From Clostridiales bacterium (lineage in GTDB: Bacteria; Bacillota; Clostridia; Lachnospirales; Lachnospiraceae), in assembly GCA_012519695.1 (NCBI GenBank), contig JAAYPT010000053.1, positions 36,285 to 100,284 on the forward strand: a DNA stretch of 64,000 nt. The letters run 5' to 3'. The position numbers and the translations under genes were made by a program. The notes under the pieces are model-generated. The model searched no databases. It saw only the letters and a program-made list of their open reading frames with translations, and was not told the DNA's origin. Shown in pieces: positions 63,882-64,000 of this stretch; position 1 is the stretch's first letter; each line of letters opens with the position of its first letter.

Positions 63882-64000
63882 ATGAGCACTTAGTGAAATC
63901 GAACCAAAGGTGAAGATTGAGCTTAGAGCGAGTAATACCTAATCACTTAGCGAGGTACTTTCGAGTTTAGTGAGTACGGTATAATATGAGCACTTAGTGA
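63874..64000. repeat. 104-base-period direct repeat at the right edge
   Basis: A 23-base sequence starting GGTATAATATGAGCACTTAG at 63874-63896 recurs exactly at 63978-64000, where the window ends. Between them lies a hairpin-forming segment (63944-63978) related to 17371-17404. No ORF is seen in this stretch. Confidence 0.7.

Overview
The window reads as a chromosomal segment of a low-GC, spore-forming Clostridia member, most probably of the family Lachnospiraceae. The evidence is the gene content (gpr and spoIIP for sporulation, a chemoreceptor, HrcA/CIRCE heat-shock control), AT-rich codon use, TTG/GTG starts behind strong GGAGG sites, and typical Lachnospiraceae families (DUF4474, DUF975, short MltG-like protein, HPr-like protein without the catalytic His). 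I cannot name a genus or species from sequence alone.

Left part (1-29 kb): the Firmicutes core order comEA ... comEC-holA-rpsT-gpr-spoIIP-(corA-like)-lepA-hemW-hrcA-grpE-dnaK-dnaJ ... prmA-rsmE ... mtaB is recognisable. Lineage insertions interrupt it: a PhoB/WalR-like two-component system plus a GerMN lipoprotein between comEA and comEC; nadA, a coiled-coil J-domain protein and a HAMP-less chemoreceptor between dnaJ and prmA; and a cysteine desulfurase/ThiI pair plus an HPr-like gene before mtaB. The heat-shock operon has a sigma-A promoter followed by a perfect CIRCE operator.

Middle (28-41.6 kb): ireB-ruvX-DUF1292-fur-rnj-ylbF-mltG-like-trmR-trhP, a compact run of RNA/tRNA metabolism genes resembling the B. 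subtilis yrzL-yrrK-yrzB-yrrL-yrrM-yrrN neighbourhood. It is followed by a lactonase-like beta-propeller, aroC, tgt-yajC, and a split B12-dependent methionine synthase (separate reactivation domain followed by the catalytic protein).

Right part (41.6-64 kb): a P-type ATPase behind a yybP-ykoY-type manganese riboswitch; a DUF4474/metallophosphoesterase pair (the second frameshifted at an A7 run); a small ORF that looks like a sigma factor fused to the start of an anti-sigma factor; a CBS protein; LysR-metF; a CPA2 antiporter; asparaginase; a CLC-type transporter. Next comes one tightly coupled operon of DUF975 membrane protein, response regulator, histidine kinase and Wadjet-type JetA-JetB-JetC. 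No JetD nuclease gene follows. A KdpE regulator with a frameshifted KdpD-like kinase closes the window, followed by a Pho-box-like promoter and a 104-bp direct repeat running off the right edge.

The most interesting items are the regulator-coupled, JetD-less JetABC operon; the sigma/anti-sigma fusion remnant; two independent frameshifts in A7 homopolymers (possibly sequencing errors, though one is an exact -1 slippery heptamer); and a dispersed family of short palindromic repeats beside the terminators of convergent gene pairs.
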